Assembly: GCA_027579435.1 (NCBI GenBank)
Contig: JANBPK010001689.1
Span: 1 to 16,252, forward strand
Direction of reading: 5' to 3'
Origin: Candolleomyces eurysporus
Taxonomy: Eukaryota; Basidiomycota; Agaricomycetes; Agaricales; Psathyrellaceae
Length of the DNA stretch: 16,252 nt
Positions 1 to 8,265 of this stretch are shown piece by piece. The translations under genes were made by a program, and so were the position numbers. Under the pieces are notes generated by a model. The model was not told where the DNA came from. It was given only the letters and a program-made list of their open reading frames with translations, and searched no databases. How positions within the stretch are numbered: position 1 is the stretch's first letter; each line of letters opens with the position of its first letter.

Positions 1-310
1 TAACCGTGTATGAACGAGGGAGGATAAGGAGAAAGGAGGGCCCAGATACACGTCGTCAGCTGCTCACACAACCGCCATCATTGTTTGTTTGTTTTCTCAC
101 AGCCCGAGTTGCTATGTCCAGGCCGTTTGTAGGCCAAAAGTGTCTTGTTTTCATCGTTTAACTAGGTATATTTTACATATTGAATGTTCTATCCCGCTCC
201 ACATGCGACGGCACGATGCAGGAAGGCAGCGAAGTGACCGGTATTATCCAATCTTGGACGGTTGATGGACAACCAGGCCGGCGAAGCGCGAAGTGCAATG
301 GGGGTTCGAT
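1..310. other. Left flank, no gene recognised
   Basis: I see no convincing coding exon here on either strand. The stretch is of mixed composition with a T-rich patch at about 80-100 (runs of TTTG) and an AT-rich patch near 170-190. It lies beyond the truncated reductase remnant, so it may be sequence that replaced the missing 3' part of that gene. No homology to the other copies of the array is visible. Confidence 0.4.
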
Positions 311-538
311 TTAAATTTCATCCTGATACGCCTGTAACACACTAGCGGTGTCGATACGACAGAACCCGGCGTTCATGGCCTTCTTTAATATCCTTGCTCT
401 TGGCGACGCTGCCCGAACCAAAGCAATGGAGGGTATCTGGGAGAAAAAAAANGTAAGAATCGCGAATGACGCTTTGGAAAGATATGGTATGGCCCCTCCC
501 CTTGCACCCTCGTTCAACTGGATATCTGAGAAAGGCAT
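311..538 (-). pseudogene. Aldo-keto reductase remnant (copy C, exons 1-2 only)
   Basis: Read on the minus strand, the start MPFSDIQLN matches the other two reductase copies, and the segment IPSIA...NAGFCRIDTA matches their second exon around the catalytic Asp of the AKR family. The gene is broken in several ways. The exon 1 donor, AAG|GTGAGC in the sister copies, reads AAGGGGAGG here. One T is missing just after IPSIA, which shifts the frame. The second intron is reduced to a few bases before a YQDE segment resembling HYRNE, and a TAA follows. The rest of the ~270-residue enzyme is absent, including the catalytic Lys and His regions. Its upstream promoter has also lost the piece carrying the TATA-like element. 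Clearly a dead fragment. Confidence 0.75.
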
Positions 539-986
539 TGGTCGTTTGGGTAGGCGGTGGTGGTCGGGGTCAGGACAGTGGGCATGCTATTGCACTGCGC
601 AGGGCTTCTTGATAGATTGAGGGAAGAGGCAATTCAAGGATAGCCAGCCTGATCTCCCGTGGTCAAACTAAACGAGTGCCCAATCCAGAAGAAAACTTGA
701 TGGGACACCGTCGGACTCGATACCGAGCACAATCTCACCGGCACCCACATCATTGAGGGTGCTCTTCGCAAGCATTCGTTAAAATTTTGGGGCATCCGTC
801 TATGATTTGTCTCTAGTGCTGAGTCTGGGCGCCGGTTCAAGCCTGTGTGTTGTGGTGTGTTTGTCTGTGTCTGGCCTGCAGCCCAGGTCCTACGCGTCTC
901 GTGTTTGTTCGCACTGTTGAGTGTGACTAACTCGCTTCTTTGGTCGTCGCTGCCTGTGCAGACCGCTCTCGACGTCACCGGCCACC
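539..986. promoter_or_regulatory. Divergent intergenic region, unit 1 (decayed)
   Basis: This corresponds to 5696-6165 and 13518-14024, the spacers between reductase and transporter in the other units. Shared landmarks are the GGTGGTGGTCRGGGTCAGGAC stretch near 555-575, the GCACTGCGCA block near 592, the AAGAGGCAATTCAAGGA block near 625 and the TGTGTTGTGGTRTGTTTGT stretch near 846. Relative to the other copies it lacks about 65-70 bases around 610-625, including their TATATA element. Confidence 0.55.
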
Positions 987-1166
987 ACGGTCACAAAGGC
1001 CACAACAGCTGCCCTCGTAGCTTCCAACAGCAATGCCAACAGTCCATCTGGGCAACAAGTTACGCATCTAACCCCGTTTCCCTTGCCCAAGGAGTCAGCT
1101 ATGGATGCGAAGACTTTCAGGATTCCCGAATTTACGGACATCTCGCAACTGTGCACTCTGAGCTGA
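987..1166 (+). pseudogene. Transporter 5' remnant (copy T1), start codon lost
   Basis: The region is homologous to the first ~35 codons of the transporter at 14025. ASNSNANSPSGQQ here corresponds to ASNNNANGPYGQQ there, in the same frame. The initiator is changed: the context CCACCATGG of the intact gene is CCACCACGG here, so the codon is ACG at 987-989. Similarity fades near 1085 and the frame closes at TGA 1164-1166. No membrane segment remains. This is a short degraded relic. Confidence 0.7.
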
Positions 1167-1949
1167 GGCGATTCTAACGGGAGAAACAACGAATATACTA
1201 CGGCGCTAATCTTCCTTCTGGTAAACACAATCAATTTGAAACCGGCCTCCCTATCAAACCAACTAAATTCTGCCAGTTGTATAATGTCGGTCTCTTTGGC
1301 ATATCTATATTTGGTGCACCTCCTCAACTGACCTTCGTCCTTCTGGCACGTTCTTTGGCTCGCCAAAAGACTGTTGGACACAAACTTACACGCCACAAAT
1401 CTACCAATGGAAGTTGATGCCCAACGATATGTTCCTAACGACTTCGTGACCTTTGATCCATGCCAGTCTGACGTCAACGAAACATTTGCCAGCAGTGGTT
1501 TCAGGGAGGTAAGCATCTTTTCACCCAGGCCGTATCACAATATGTCCCGCTAATGAAACCAACGACTTTTGCCTTCTGATTTTGGATTCTACGTTCCCGT
1601 TCACCGGAAGAATTGATCGGGGCGCACTCAATACAAGCCATAAACAGGCCACCAGTGTCCATGTACCAAAAACGATAGGAACGTTTTTACGCGTGCTAAA
1701 CATGAGGTGATTATCGTACAGACCTCCCTTCACCCCTAATATAAGGAAATATCCGAGCAACAACGGGCGTCACATAGACTTAATCACCCGCCCCGTGTGC
1801 ACATCGAGGTTCATTTCCCAGTAGGGGGCACGTTCCAGGAACAACAGCTGACACCTTCGGCGCTTCGTCTGGATGCTATATTAAGACTCACGATTCTGCC
1901 CCTTCCTTCTCCTTGAGCAAATCCCGAATGTGCTTACAGTCTCTGTACA
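1167..1949 (+). promoter_or_regulatory. G1 upstream region with TATA-like box
   Basis: No gene is recognised in 1167-1949, but two parts have counterparts upstream of G2. Positions about 1390-1525 align with about 8620-8745 and share a GTAAGCATC splice-donor-like sequence. Positions about 1640-1830 align with about 8840-9040; examples are ACGCGTGCTAAACAYGAGGT and the GTCACATAGA stretch. TATATTAA at 1877-1884 lies about 70 bases before the G1 start and corresponds to TATAAAG upstream of G2. I read it as the G1 promoter plus a possible relic exon of unknown origin. Confidence 0.5.
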
Positions 1950-3967
1950 ATGGCAGATAATACCATCAAATCGCCCATCGAGCTTTCGGACAAGGTGCAT
2001 TTCTCTCACTGCAATCGTCATGATTAATGCTTCATGTACTTGTACAGGATGTGCTCATTGCGTCAGTATCCTTTCCGCTCCCCGAATATGCTTCATGGTT
2101 GCTCACTCACCTGATCCTTCCGTTACCAGCGTCATGGGCTTGACTGGGAGCGGGAAATCTTCCGTAGGTCTCCCCGTACCATTTCCTTTCACTGTTAACG
2201 GCTCATTCGGCCGCCTCGAACTTGTCGATAGTTCATCAACCTAGCCACCCAATCGCCCAACAAACTCCAAGTTGGGCACTCTATCCAGTCGTGCACGGAT
2301 GTGGTTGAACGCGCAGACACGTTCGATTTAGAGGGTCGTCGAATCGTCTTGTTCGATACCCCGGGCTTCGACGATACGAACAAGAGTGAAACTGAGATCC
2401 TGAGGATTATCGCGATTGAACTGGAGAAGCAGTACGTGGCCATTCATACATAAGCCTTAGAGTCGCCGATTATTCACGACTATGAATTCCGTTCCTCCAG
2501 ATACCGTAAGGGCCAAAAACTCCACGGAATCATCTATGTCCACCGAATCTCGGATCTCCGTGTCGGCGGCCTCGCCAAAACCAACTTTTCCATCTTCCGC
2601 AAGTTATGCGGAGACTCCTCCCTCCGAAACGTCATCATATTGACCAACATGTGGTCCCGCCTCCCCTCAGAGCTCGAAGGCCGTCGCCGAGCTGCCGAGC
2701 TCGCCAGCCTCGACGATTTCTTCAAACCCGCGATCGCCAAAGGCGCNGTGATGATGCATCATAAGAAGGATACAGTGGATAGTGCGCATGAAATCCTCCG
2801 TCAGATCCTGAAGAACCATCCGATGGCGTTGTCGATCCAGACAGAAATAGTCGACCAGCACAAGAACATCACTGNAAACAGGTGCGGGGATGGCTCTCGA
2901 CGAGAAGCTGGCGCAACTCGTTCAACAATACGAACGAAAGCTGAAAGAGCAATTCGAGGCGGCGGAACGGGCGAGGCGCGAGAGAGACGAAGAAACACGT
3001 AAGGAGCAACTCGAAGAAGCCGACAGAGTTCGTCGACTGGTAGAGAAGTTGGAGGAGGACAGACGTAACCAAGCGAAGCAGTACCAGTTACTCCAAGAGC
3101 AATTAGCGGAGGCCGAACGCAAACGCGAGCAAGCTATACGCGAGGCGGAAGAGAGGAGTCGGAGAGAGATCCAGGCAGCTGAAGCTAGGTGGCGCCAGGA
3201 CGTAGAAGCCACCGTACGACGCCGAACGTGGGACACGGCGGACCTCGAGGAGACAATGAGGAACATGAAAATTTCTCCCGATTCCCCGACTGCAAGCACC
3301 ATGAGACATGGTACCATTGTCTCCGGCCGCTCTTATGCCATGTTCAACGGCCAACACGAATCTTACTACGCGACTCTCGATCAGGATGAGGAATACCGTG
3401 AGTACCTACCCTTGAAACTCTTTTGTTATAGCCTGACGAAAGACATTTCTAGTTACCGTGCAATCGCGATTGTATCAACGCAGAGCTCGTCAGCAGGTGA
3501 GTCCAGCCGCTGGGCGCCGTCTCATCGACTCTGACTCCCAAAAGTGGACATTCCATTGTAAAGGCAGCACCCTACCCTCCGACTCGCGTTCCAAGAATCT
3601 ATGGGCAATTCAATCAGTAAGCAGCAGCAAATATTTGTGCGTCACAAGTCAAGGCGAGATCAAGGCGTGCAAAACGTCGTCCCCCACTCTGTGGCGCACT
3701 AGTAGAATCAGCGATCATGGTCATAACTCCCAATTCCGGTGAGCTTTTAGTTATCTCCTCCCTATCCTCTGACGAAGGTTGTCGTTCCAACGTTCCAATT
3801 CTGACCGGTTTCGATCTTATAGAATTTATCCTTATGACTCGTCTAACCCACGCAACAACAAGGTCATTTCGCTCCACGGTGGACATGGCCAAAGTGGAGA
3901 TATAGTCAAAGTAGACCGACGGTACGGCAGAGACGATGAGGTTTGGATCATGGAAGGGTGTGATTGA
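1950..3967 (+). CDS. P-loop GTPase / coiled-coil / beta-trefoil protein G1
   Basis: Proposed exons are 1950-1994, 2048-2061, 2130-2163, 2232-2431, 2501-3397, 3453-3496, 3545-3738 and 3823-3967, all with GT-AG introns and phases that close. They give about 523 residues if one surplus base at the N near 2875 is removed. Residues 21-31 hold the P-loop VMGLTGSGKSS, 73-76 the G3 motif DTPG and 146-149 TNMW where NKxD is expected. This resembles the AIG1/MMR_HSR1-like 'G domain' proteins expanded in Agaricomycetes. Residues ~228-350 form a highly charged coiled coil. Residues ~366-523 look like a ricin-B-type trefoil: SGRSYAMFN, RQQW, LWAIQS...SKYLC and EVWIM fall at repeat-like spacing. Known of such domains: nucleotide-dependent switching, oligomerisation and carbohydrate binding. 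The combined role is unknown. No signal peptide is seen, so it is probably cytosolic. The N at 2747 is harmless (GCN, Ala). The gene is tail to tail with the reductase at 4358. Confidence 0.8.
2048..2061 (+). other. 14-base microexon of G1
   Basis: GATGTGCTCATTGC is bounded by an AG acceptor (TTGTACAG) and a GTCAGT donor. It encodes DVLI plus two bases of an Ala codon completed by the next exon, giving DVLIAVMGLTGSGKS, the usual beta-1 strand leading into a P-loop. The same exon exists at 9273-9286 in G2 with identical length and phase, which strongly supports it. Confidence 0.75.
3028..3243 (+). repeat. 72-residue coiled-coil unit (single copy in G1)
   Basis: The segment starts VRRLVEKLEE and contains QLLQEQLAEAERKREQAI. 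It corresponds to each of the two adjacent 72-residue units in G2 at 10237-10452 and 10453-10668. It is rich in Glu, Arg, Gln and Ala with hydrophobic residues at heptad-like spacing, as expected for a coiled coil. Confidence 0.7.
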
Positions 3968-4357
3968 CGAAGATTTCACCATGAACGTTACCGGAGAATT
4001 CGAACGAGGCCTGAGTGAATTAGTATGTATGTCGTGTATAGGATGCCAGTTTTATGTATTCGAAGAAATGACACACCGTATGCATCTTCAGTTTCAAAAG
4101 TGATAATAACGGTTTCCATATATATTCCAAGATAATATAATNAAAAAATATGCCACCTAGCCCTCCTCCACAACAAACTATAACATGATCGCCTCACATT
4201 TTACAATGAACGCGACCCGAAGCAGTAGCGGTCTCTCCCACCCCGCAGACGACGAAGACCGGGCCTCCACAGTTGACAACACAAACCATAGCCCAACGTA
4301 CAGGACTCCGAAGTCAAGCAAAAACAGAATGGGAGCCCGACCCTCGGCGGACGCGTT
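3968..4357. other. Convergent intergenic region between G1 and reductase A
   Basis: The region serves as 3' flank for both convergent genes. The part around 4010-4090 aligns with 11420-11500 downstream of G2 (GCCTGAsTGAATkAGTATGT, CACCGTATG). The part around 4110-4330 aligns with 11895-12170 (GGTTTCSATATATTCCAAGA, ATGAACGCGACC). The second part is a decayed counterpart of the orphan exon at 11947: its frame is interrupted by a TGA soon after an ATG. A single N precedes an A-run at 4142. Confidence 0.5.
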
Positions 4358-5695
4358 CTATGTGATACTAGGAGGCCCTTGCGCCCCGGCGTTGTCAATT
4401 TCTTCGATTTCTTCTGAGGTGAGCGGGGCTGTTTCCGGCGGAGGTTTATTAGCGATATTACTACACCCAAGAAAGTGGAGAAAGAGAAAAGAGAAGACAG
4501 TGAGACGTACGTAGATCCCCGACGGCCAGATACTCTTCGAGGTGCTTCTTATTCGAGCTTGTCCTGAACAGATGGTTCACGTTTGAGTTGACGGGCACGC
4601 AGAGGAGAACCAGGGCACCACTAAACGTGACGATGACAGCGCCTTTAGCTTTCACCCATAAGAAAATGACTTGCGTAGGGGTGATGCCTAATCGTTCGGC
4701 CGCCTTCCCGATAGGTGCATCGGGGGGTACGCGGTGATAGGACTCTATTAGAAAATGTGGGGTTCAGTCAACAAGTGAAATACATCAGTGGCTAGTATGA
4801 ATGAACACGCACGCAAGACTTCCATAGGCTTCAGTGACGATGCCGTGGTTTGCTTGGTACTCTAACAGAGCTTTTAGTTGGGTGTAGTTGTACGGATGGA
4901 AGCGGATCTAGCGAGAGGTCATCATTATTCATATATGGACAATGAATCACCGACTTAAGGTTAGATACCTGATTGACTGCAGGGGTGACTTTGGCATGCT
5001 TGAGAAGGATTTGAAGTTCTTCGATACCGAAATTGCTAACCCCAATGCTCCTTCAGACGAGACGGAATCGACATCAGCCGTACGCAATACAAATAACAGG
5101 TCGGACGGAGCGAACTTTGCAAGACCCTCTCCTCTTCTCGAATCTTCTCAAACGCGGTCCATGCACCAACATAATCTCCTCGAGGGGCGTGGATGAGGTA
5201 CAGGTCGAGGTACTTTATACCAACCTAAGGACGAAGAAGTTTTACCAGCTGGAAGTCCCACGCAAGGACACGCTGGAGGTCAAGTCAAAAACGCACCTTG
5301 CTCAAACTGTCTTCCAACGCCTTGCGGGGCGTCTCGTGTGGAAGGCCATACTTGGAGGTGATGTAGAGAGTTGAGGCCTGAGGGCTCTAAGCCGCTTTCC
5401 CTAATGGCACGCCCGACGCTCTCTTCGTTCCGATAGTCTAGGAGTCAGATAAAGATATAAGGAGTGCGTAGCACGAGGAAGTAATGAGACGGACGCTGCG
5501 CAGTGTCGATATGTGAGAATCCTGCTTCTATGGCTTGTTCTATGTAGGTGTGTATATCCTTGCCCTTATTCACGCTACCTGAGCCAAAAGCAATGGAGGG
5601 TATCTAAAAGAAATAAAATAAGAACCACGTCAAAACCGTATGTTATAAACGCTCACCTTGCGACCATCGTTCAACTGGATATCTGAGAAGGGCAT
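4358..5695 (-). pseudogene. Aldo-keto reductase copy A, nine exons, frame broken
   Basis: Minus-strand exons are 5657-5695, 5495-5603, 5297-5437, 5116-5224, 4969-5050, 4813-4907, 4627-4742, 4511-4563 and 4358-4428. Their ancestral lengths sum to 813 bases, about 270 residues, close to a normal soluble NADPH-dependent AKR. The catalytic tetrad is recognisable: Asp in HIDTA, Tyr in HYRNE, Lys in TSKYG and His in YLIHAP. Also seen are [39 protein letters not shown] and C-terminal LTSEEIEEIDNAGAQGPP. Three indels spoil it against copy B: a 7-base tandem duplication near 5375, 5 extra bases near 5130 and a 10-base loss near 4722. The seventh exon needs the second AG of TAATAGAG as acceptor. The substrate cannot be told from sequence. 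The family as a whole reduces aldehydes and ketones to alcohols. Confidence 0.8.
5373..5382. repeat. 7-base tandem duplication in reductase A
   Basis: Copy A reads TTGAGGCCTGAGGGCTC where copy B at about 13200 reads TTGAGGGCTC. The extra seven bases partly repeat their neighbour and put the third exon out of frame right after GLEPS. Confidence 0.75.
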
Positions 5696-6165
5696 TTGTG
5701 GGCTGCGCAGATGGTGGTGGTGGTCAGGGTCAGGACCGTGGGCTTGATCGCACTGCGCAAGACTTCTTGCAGTGATCGCAGTGAACTATATACCCTTTTG
5801 CTCGTGCAAGTGTAGCATGACGGGCGATTGGCCGAACGTTGGGAAAAGAGGTGATTCAAGGAAAGCCAGCCGAGAGTCTGACGCCATATAGGCGCCCTCC
5901 CAGGAAGGAAAGGAATGCGCTTTCTCACTGAAATGCCGAGCACCCCGCGTTGAGGATATTCTTCACGAGTATTGCCGACATTTTGAGATGCTTGGGGACT
6001 GAAGCCTGAGGACTCTGCGGTACATTGGTGGAAACAAATGTGTGTTGTGGTATGTTTGTGTGTGCCTGGAGGCCTGTCGCTCTTGTTCGCTGCGTTGCGC
6101 ATCTGCACTGTTGAGCTTGTCTCCCTCGTTTCTCGCTTCTCGTTCTTCGCTGCCTGTTAGCCACC
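5696..6165. promoter_or_regulatory. Divergent promoter, unit 2
   Basis: This is a 470-base spacer between head-to-head genes, visibly near-identical to 13518-14024 over its first half. On the minus strand TATATA lies at 5787-5792, about 92 bases before the reductase ATG, and is conserved at 13609-13614. The transporter-side half has a TG-rich tract (TGTGTTGTGGTATGTTTGTG) followed by pyrimidine-rich sequence up to the ATG. Confidence 0.6.
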
Positions 6166-6770
6166 ATGGCCACCATGGCGACAACAGCTGCCATCAACGC
6201 TTCCAAAAACAACACCAATGGACCAGGTCCTGTTCTTACTTCCCCTCGTCATCTTTGCAACCCAGCCGAACATCCCTGCAGCTGTGAGTATTTCTTTCCT
6301 CCCTCATCCACCTTCCTACATGCCAAGTGTTGATTTTGTTCAGCTCTCATGATCTCCCTGGATATCTCCTCAGGCTATAAGCCTGTCAAGTTCTAGTATC
6401 CTTTCACTTTCTATTCCCCTGCCGAGAGATCCAACGCCGCAATCCATCCAAACACCGCTCAGAGCCTTGATCCTCCTTCTGGGAGTTACTCAACCGTTAC
6501 TTACGACCCCCACCTCACCAATTCGCGCTGCACGCACGAATAGGAACCTCATCCGGATGGTTATCACCCTAGCAATCATTATCTTGCCACTAGAGCTGTC
6601 GCTCATCTCGTCTTTGTTCTCGCTGCAGTGGTTTTGGCCGTCAGCCGTCGGTCTGGTCAATACACACGTCTTCCCATGCGTTATGCATATTTGGATACAC
6701 AATTTCAAGAGGCCCTTGGTTACCGTTATGCAGCGAACGCCTATGCTGCCTACCCCTGGTTCGCCTGCCG
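6166..6770 (+). pseudogene. Transporter copy T2 with large internal deletion
   Basis: It begins with two in-frame ATGs (6166 and 6175) and MATTAAINASKNNTNGP, matching the intact transporter's N-terminus. Around 6225 the sequence jumps to the end of the second exon (CCGAACATCCCTGCAGCT followed by the GTGAGT-type donor at about 6282). It therefore skips what corresponds to roughly 14085-15195, about 1.1 kb that encodes most membrane segments. The join is out of frame. The third exon is recognisable (DPTPQSIQT, LLLGVTQPLL, FPCVMHIWIHNFKRPL, TPMLPTPGSPA) and stops at TAG 6773-6775, where GTPase sequence begins. It cannot make the transporter. Confidence 0.75.
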
Positions 6771-6925
6771 CTTAGAGGCTGCCGAACGGCGCCTAGCGAA
6801 GGAGAAGGCAGACTTGGAGGCGAGAATGAGGAACAGCCCCAGCTCTAGCCTCAAGCATGGCACCGTCGTCTCCGGCCGGACTTGTGCCAATACAATATGC
6901 TACACCATTCCTACTCCGTGACTAT
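6771..6925 (+). pseudogene. GTPase tail fragment fused to transporter T2
   Basis: From about 6771 the sequence matches the end of the coiled coil and start of the trefoil of G1/G2. EAAERRLAKEKADLEARMRN corresponds to EAAERRRAQEMADVE in G2, and HGTVVSGRTCA to HGCIVSGRSYA. Homology ends near GTGACTATTGA at 6917-6927, which matches GTGACTGTTGA in G2 at 10797. No G domain and no later trefoil exon follow. The relic has the same orientation as the transporter piece it is joined to. Confidence 0.7.
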
Positions 6926-7239
6926 TGAATGACCTCACATTCTCGCCCAGCCACTGCACGACGACTTCCATCCTCACTTTTTGCAATCACGGTTCCGTTA
7001 GGTGCGACACAACGTAGACGTACGTGCCAACTCGGGCCCTGGTATCCAAGAACCTCGAGTGTAAGGAGATTTCTGAAGGATTCAATCTGCTCTGGATGGA
7101 AAGGCTTAGGAGTGTCGGATTCATGATGATGGTCGAGGCATATAACCTGTCTCGCGTTGTCCACTTGCCAAAATTCAGCATGTTATTCAACGCGCGTCGC
7201 CACGAGGCACTCAGAAAAAGTACAAAAGTTATAGCTATT
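6926..7239 (-). other. Unassigned stretch with a minus-strand open frame
   Basis: On the minus strand 6922-7164 is open from an ATG (MDNARQVICLDHHHESDTPK...). It has a plausible soluble-protein composition but no family I recognise, and it overlaps another open frame. It lies just downstream of the caspase-like remnant's stop and could be an exon of a neighbouring or inserted gene. I cannot name a product, and chance openness is possible. Confidence 0.25.
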
Positions 7240-8265
7240 TTACTCTCGTAACTGAATGATGGTAGCCACTTTTACACCCCAGCTGTCCTTGTCTAGCTTC
7301 TCTAACTGCTCAATCTCAGCTGCCAGTGAGTTATTCCCAGGTTTCCCAGACCTCCCAGGCTTCCCCGACCTCTCAGGTTCCGCAGACCCCCCAGGTCCCC
7401 CAGACCTCCCGGGTCTCCCTGACTCCCCCATCATGCGATACCCCAGCCGCTTGAAAGGAGACTCGTCCTGTGCTATGCAAACGAAATTGGCTGGCGAAGC
7501 CGATATGAATAGCTTGAAGAACCCGATATCCTTGTAACGGCCATCCCCAAAGCAGAATTTCCAGGGAAATCCGGCGCCATTTGCATAGCCTATTGGGAGC
7601 TTGGAATATGGAGGAAGTGGGGCATCGATGACCCCCGGACCCGCACCACGGGGTGGCATGAACCAGGGCGCTGTGTATATGCCGTCAGCCTTCGAATATA
7701 CCTAGGGAAACGGGACTGGCGTACTGATTGTGAGCTCGTTGGGATCAAAGTAGAATAGGTATGGATAGATGGGAATGTCACTAGTACTGTCGTTGAATAA
7801 CGTCATCTCTACCGGCTTGCCGATGTCTGCATCTGGCAGATAGACTGCTGAAGGTTCGCGTGCAAGCAGATTTTCGCCCATAGGTTTGAAACTCTCGCAT
7901 GACGAGCCATAGTCTTCCAGATCGATTCGTTCGAGATAGTGAAGTTCCATGCGCACTGGAGCGAATTCATTCTTGCCTCATCGGCAGAGATAAAAGTTGA
8001 AATGCTGCCAGGTCCTGATTATGCTTTGGAGGTCTGCAGGGGTGATGCGCTCAAACGAATGGGAGAAACGTTCGGGGATATACTGGTTAAGTGACGAGTC
8101 ACCGCGATGAACGCGGACCTGATCCCCGTCCCGTACTAGTTTCAGCGCTGCATCCGCCGGATCGCCGACAATGTCTACCTAGTGTGTCGAGGAGTTTTGC
8201 GGGAAGACAGATTCAAGTTCTGGCCAAGCTCGGTCTTGACAATAGACTTTTGGAGGGTCATTCCT
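7240..8265 (-). pseudogene. Caspase-like (C14) protein, C-terminal half, truncated
   Basis: On the minus strand, one frame from 8265 to the stop at 7240-7242 reads VDIVGDPADAALKLVRDGD, FSHSFERITPADLQSIIRT, FNFYL, GENLLAREPSAVYLPD, YPYLFYFDPNELTI, TPWFMPP, LPIGYANG, GFFKLFISASPA and a closing WGVKVATIIQLRE. From memory of the family, this is the C-terminal beta-rich extension that follows the p20 domain in many Agaricomycete caspase-like proteins. The His-Cys catalytic p20 domain is absent, so no protease can be made. A 54-base intron at 7671-7724 (GTACGC...CTGAC...ACAG) removes an in-frame TAG. Two further in-frame stops remain: TGA at 7978-7980 and TAG at 8179-8181. The tail holds a Gly-x-Pro-x-Arg-Ser repeat. 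No similar gene occurs elsewhere in the window. Confidence 0.7.
7336..7429 (-). repeat. 18-base tandem repeat coding for G-x-P-G-R-S
   Basis: About five imperfect units encode, on the minus strand, GRPGRS, GGPGGS, AEPERS, GKPGRS and GKPG. On the plus strand this shows as repeated CCCAGACCTCCCAGG-like words. It sits in a variable loop of the caspase-like C-terminal region between YRMMGES and the final strand. Confidence 0.7.

Noticed and set aside
890..1516. 208-codon open frame on the minus strand
   Set aside because: It runs antisense through the transporter T1 remnant and the unrelated block upstream of G1. It has no recognisable domain and is not conserved against 8547-9183.
5671..6184. 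Overlapping minus-strand open frames across the unit 2 spacer and transporter start
   Set aside because: They are antisense to the divergent promoter and to a real exon, and low complexity (MAAVVAMVAMVA) reflects the reverse of the Ala/Thr-rich transporter start.
7671..7724. In-frame TAG in the caspase-like frame counted as a third nonsense codon
   Set aside because: It lies inside a 54-base segment with GT and AG ends and a CTGAC branch site. Removing it restores the family's FYFDPNELTI-TPWFMPP continuity.
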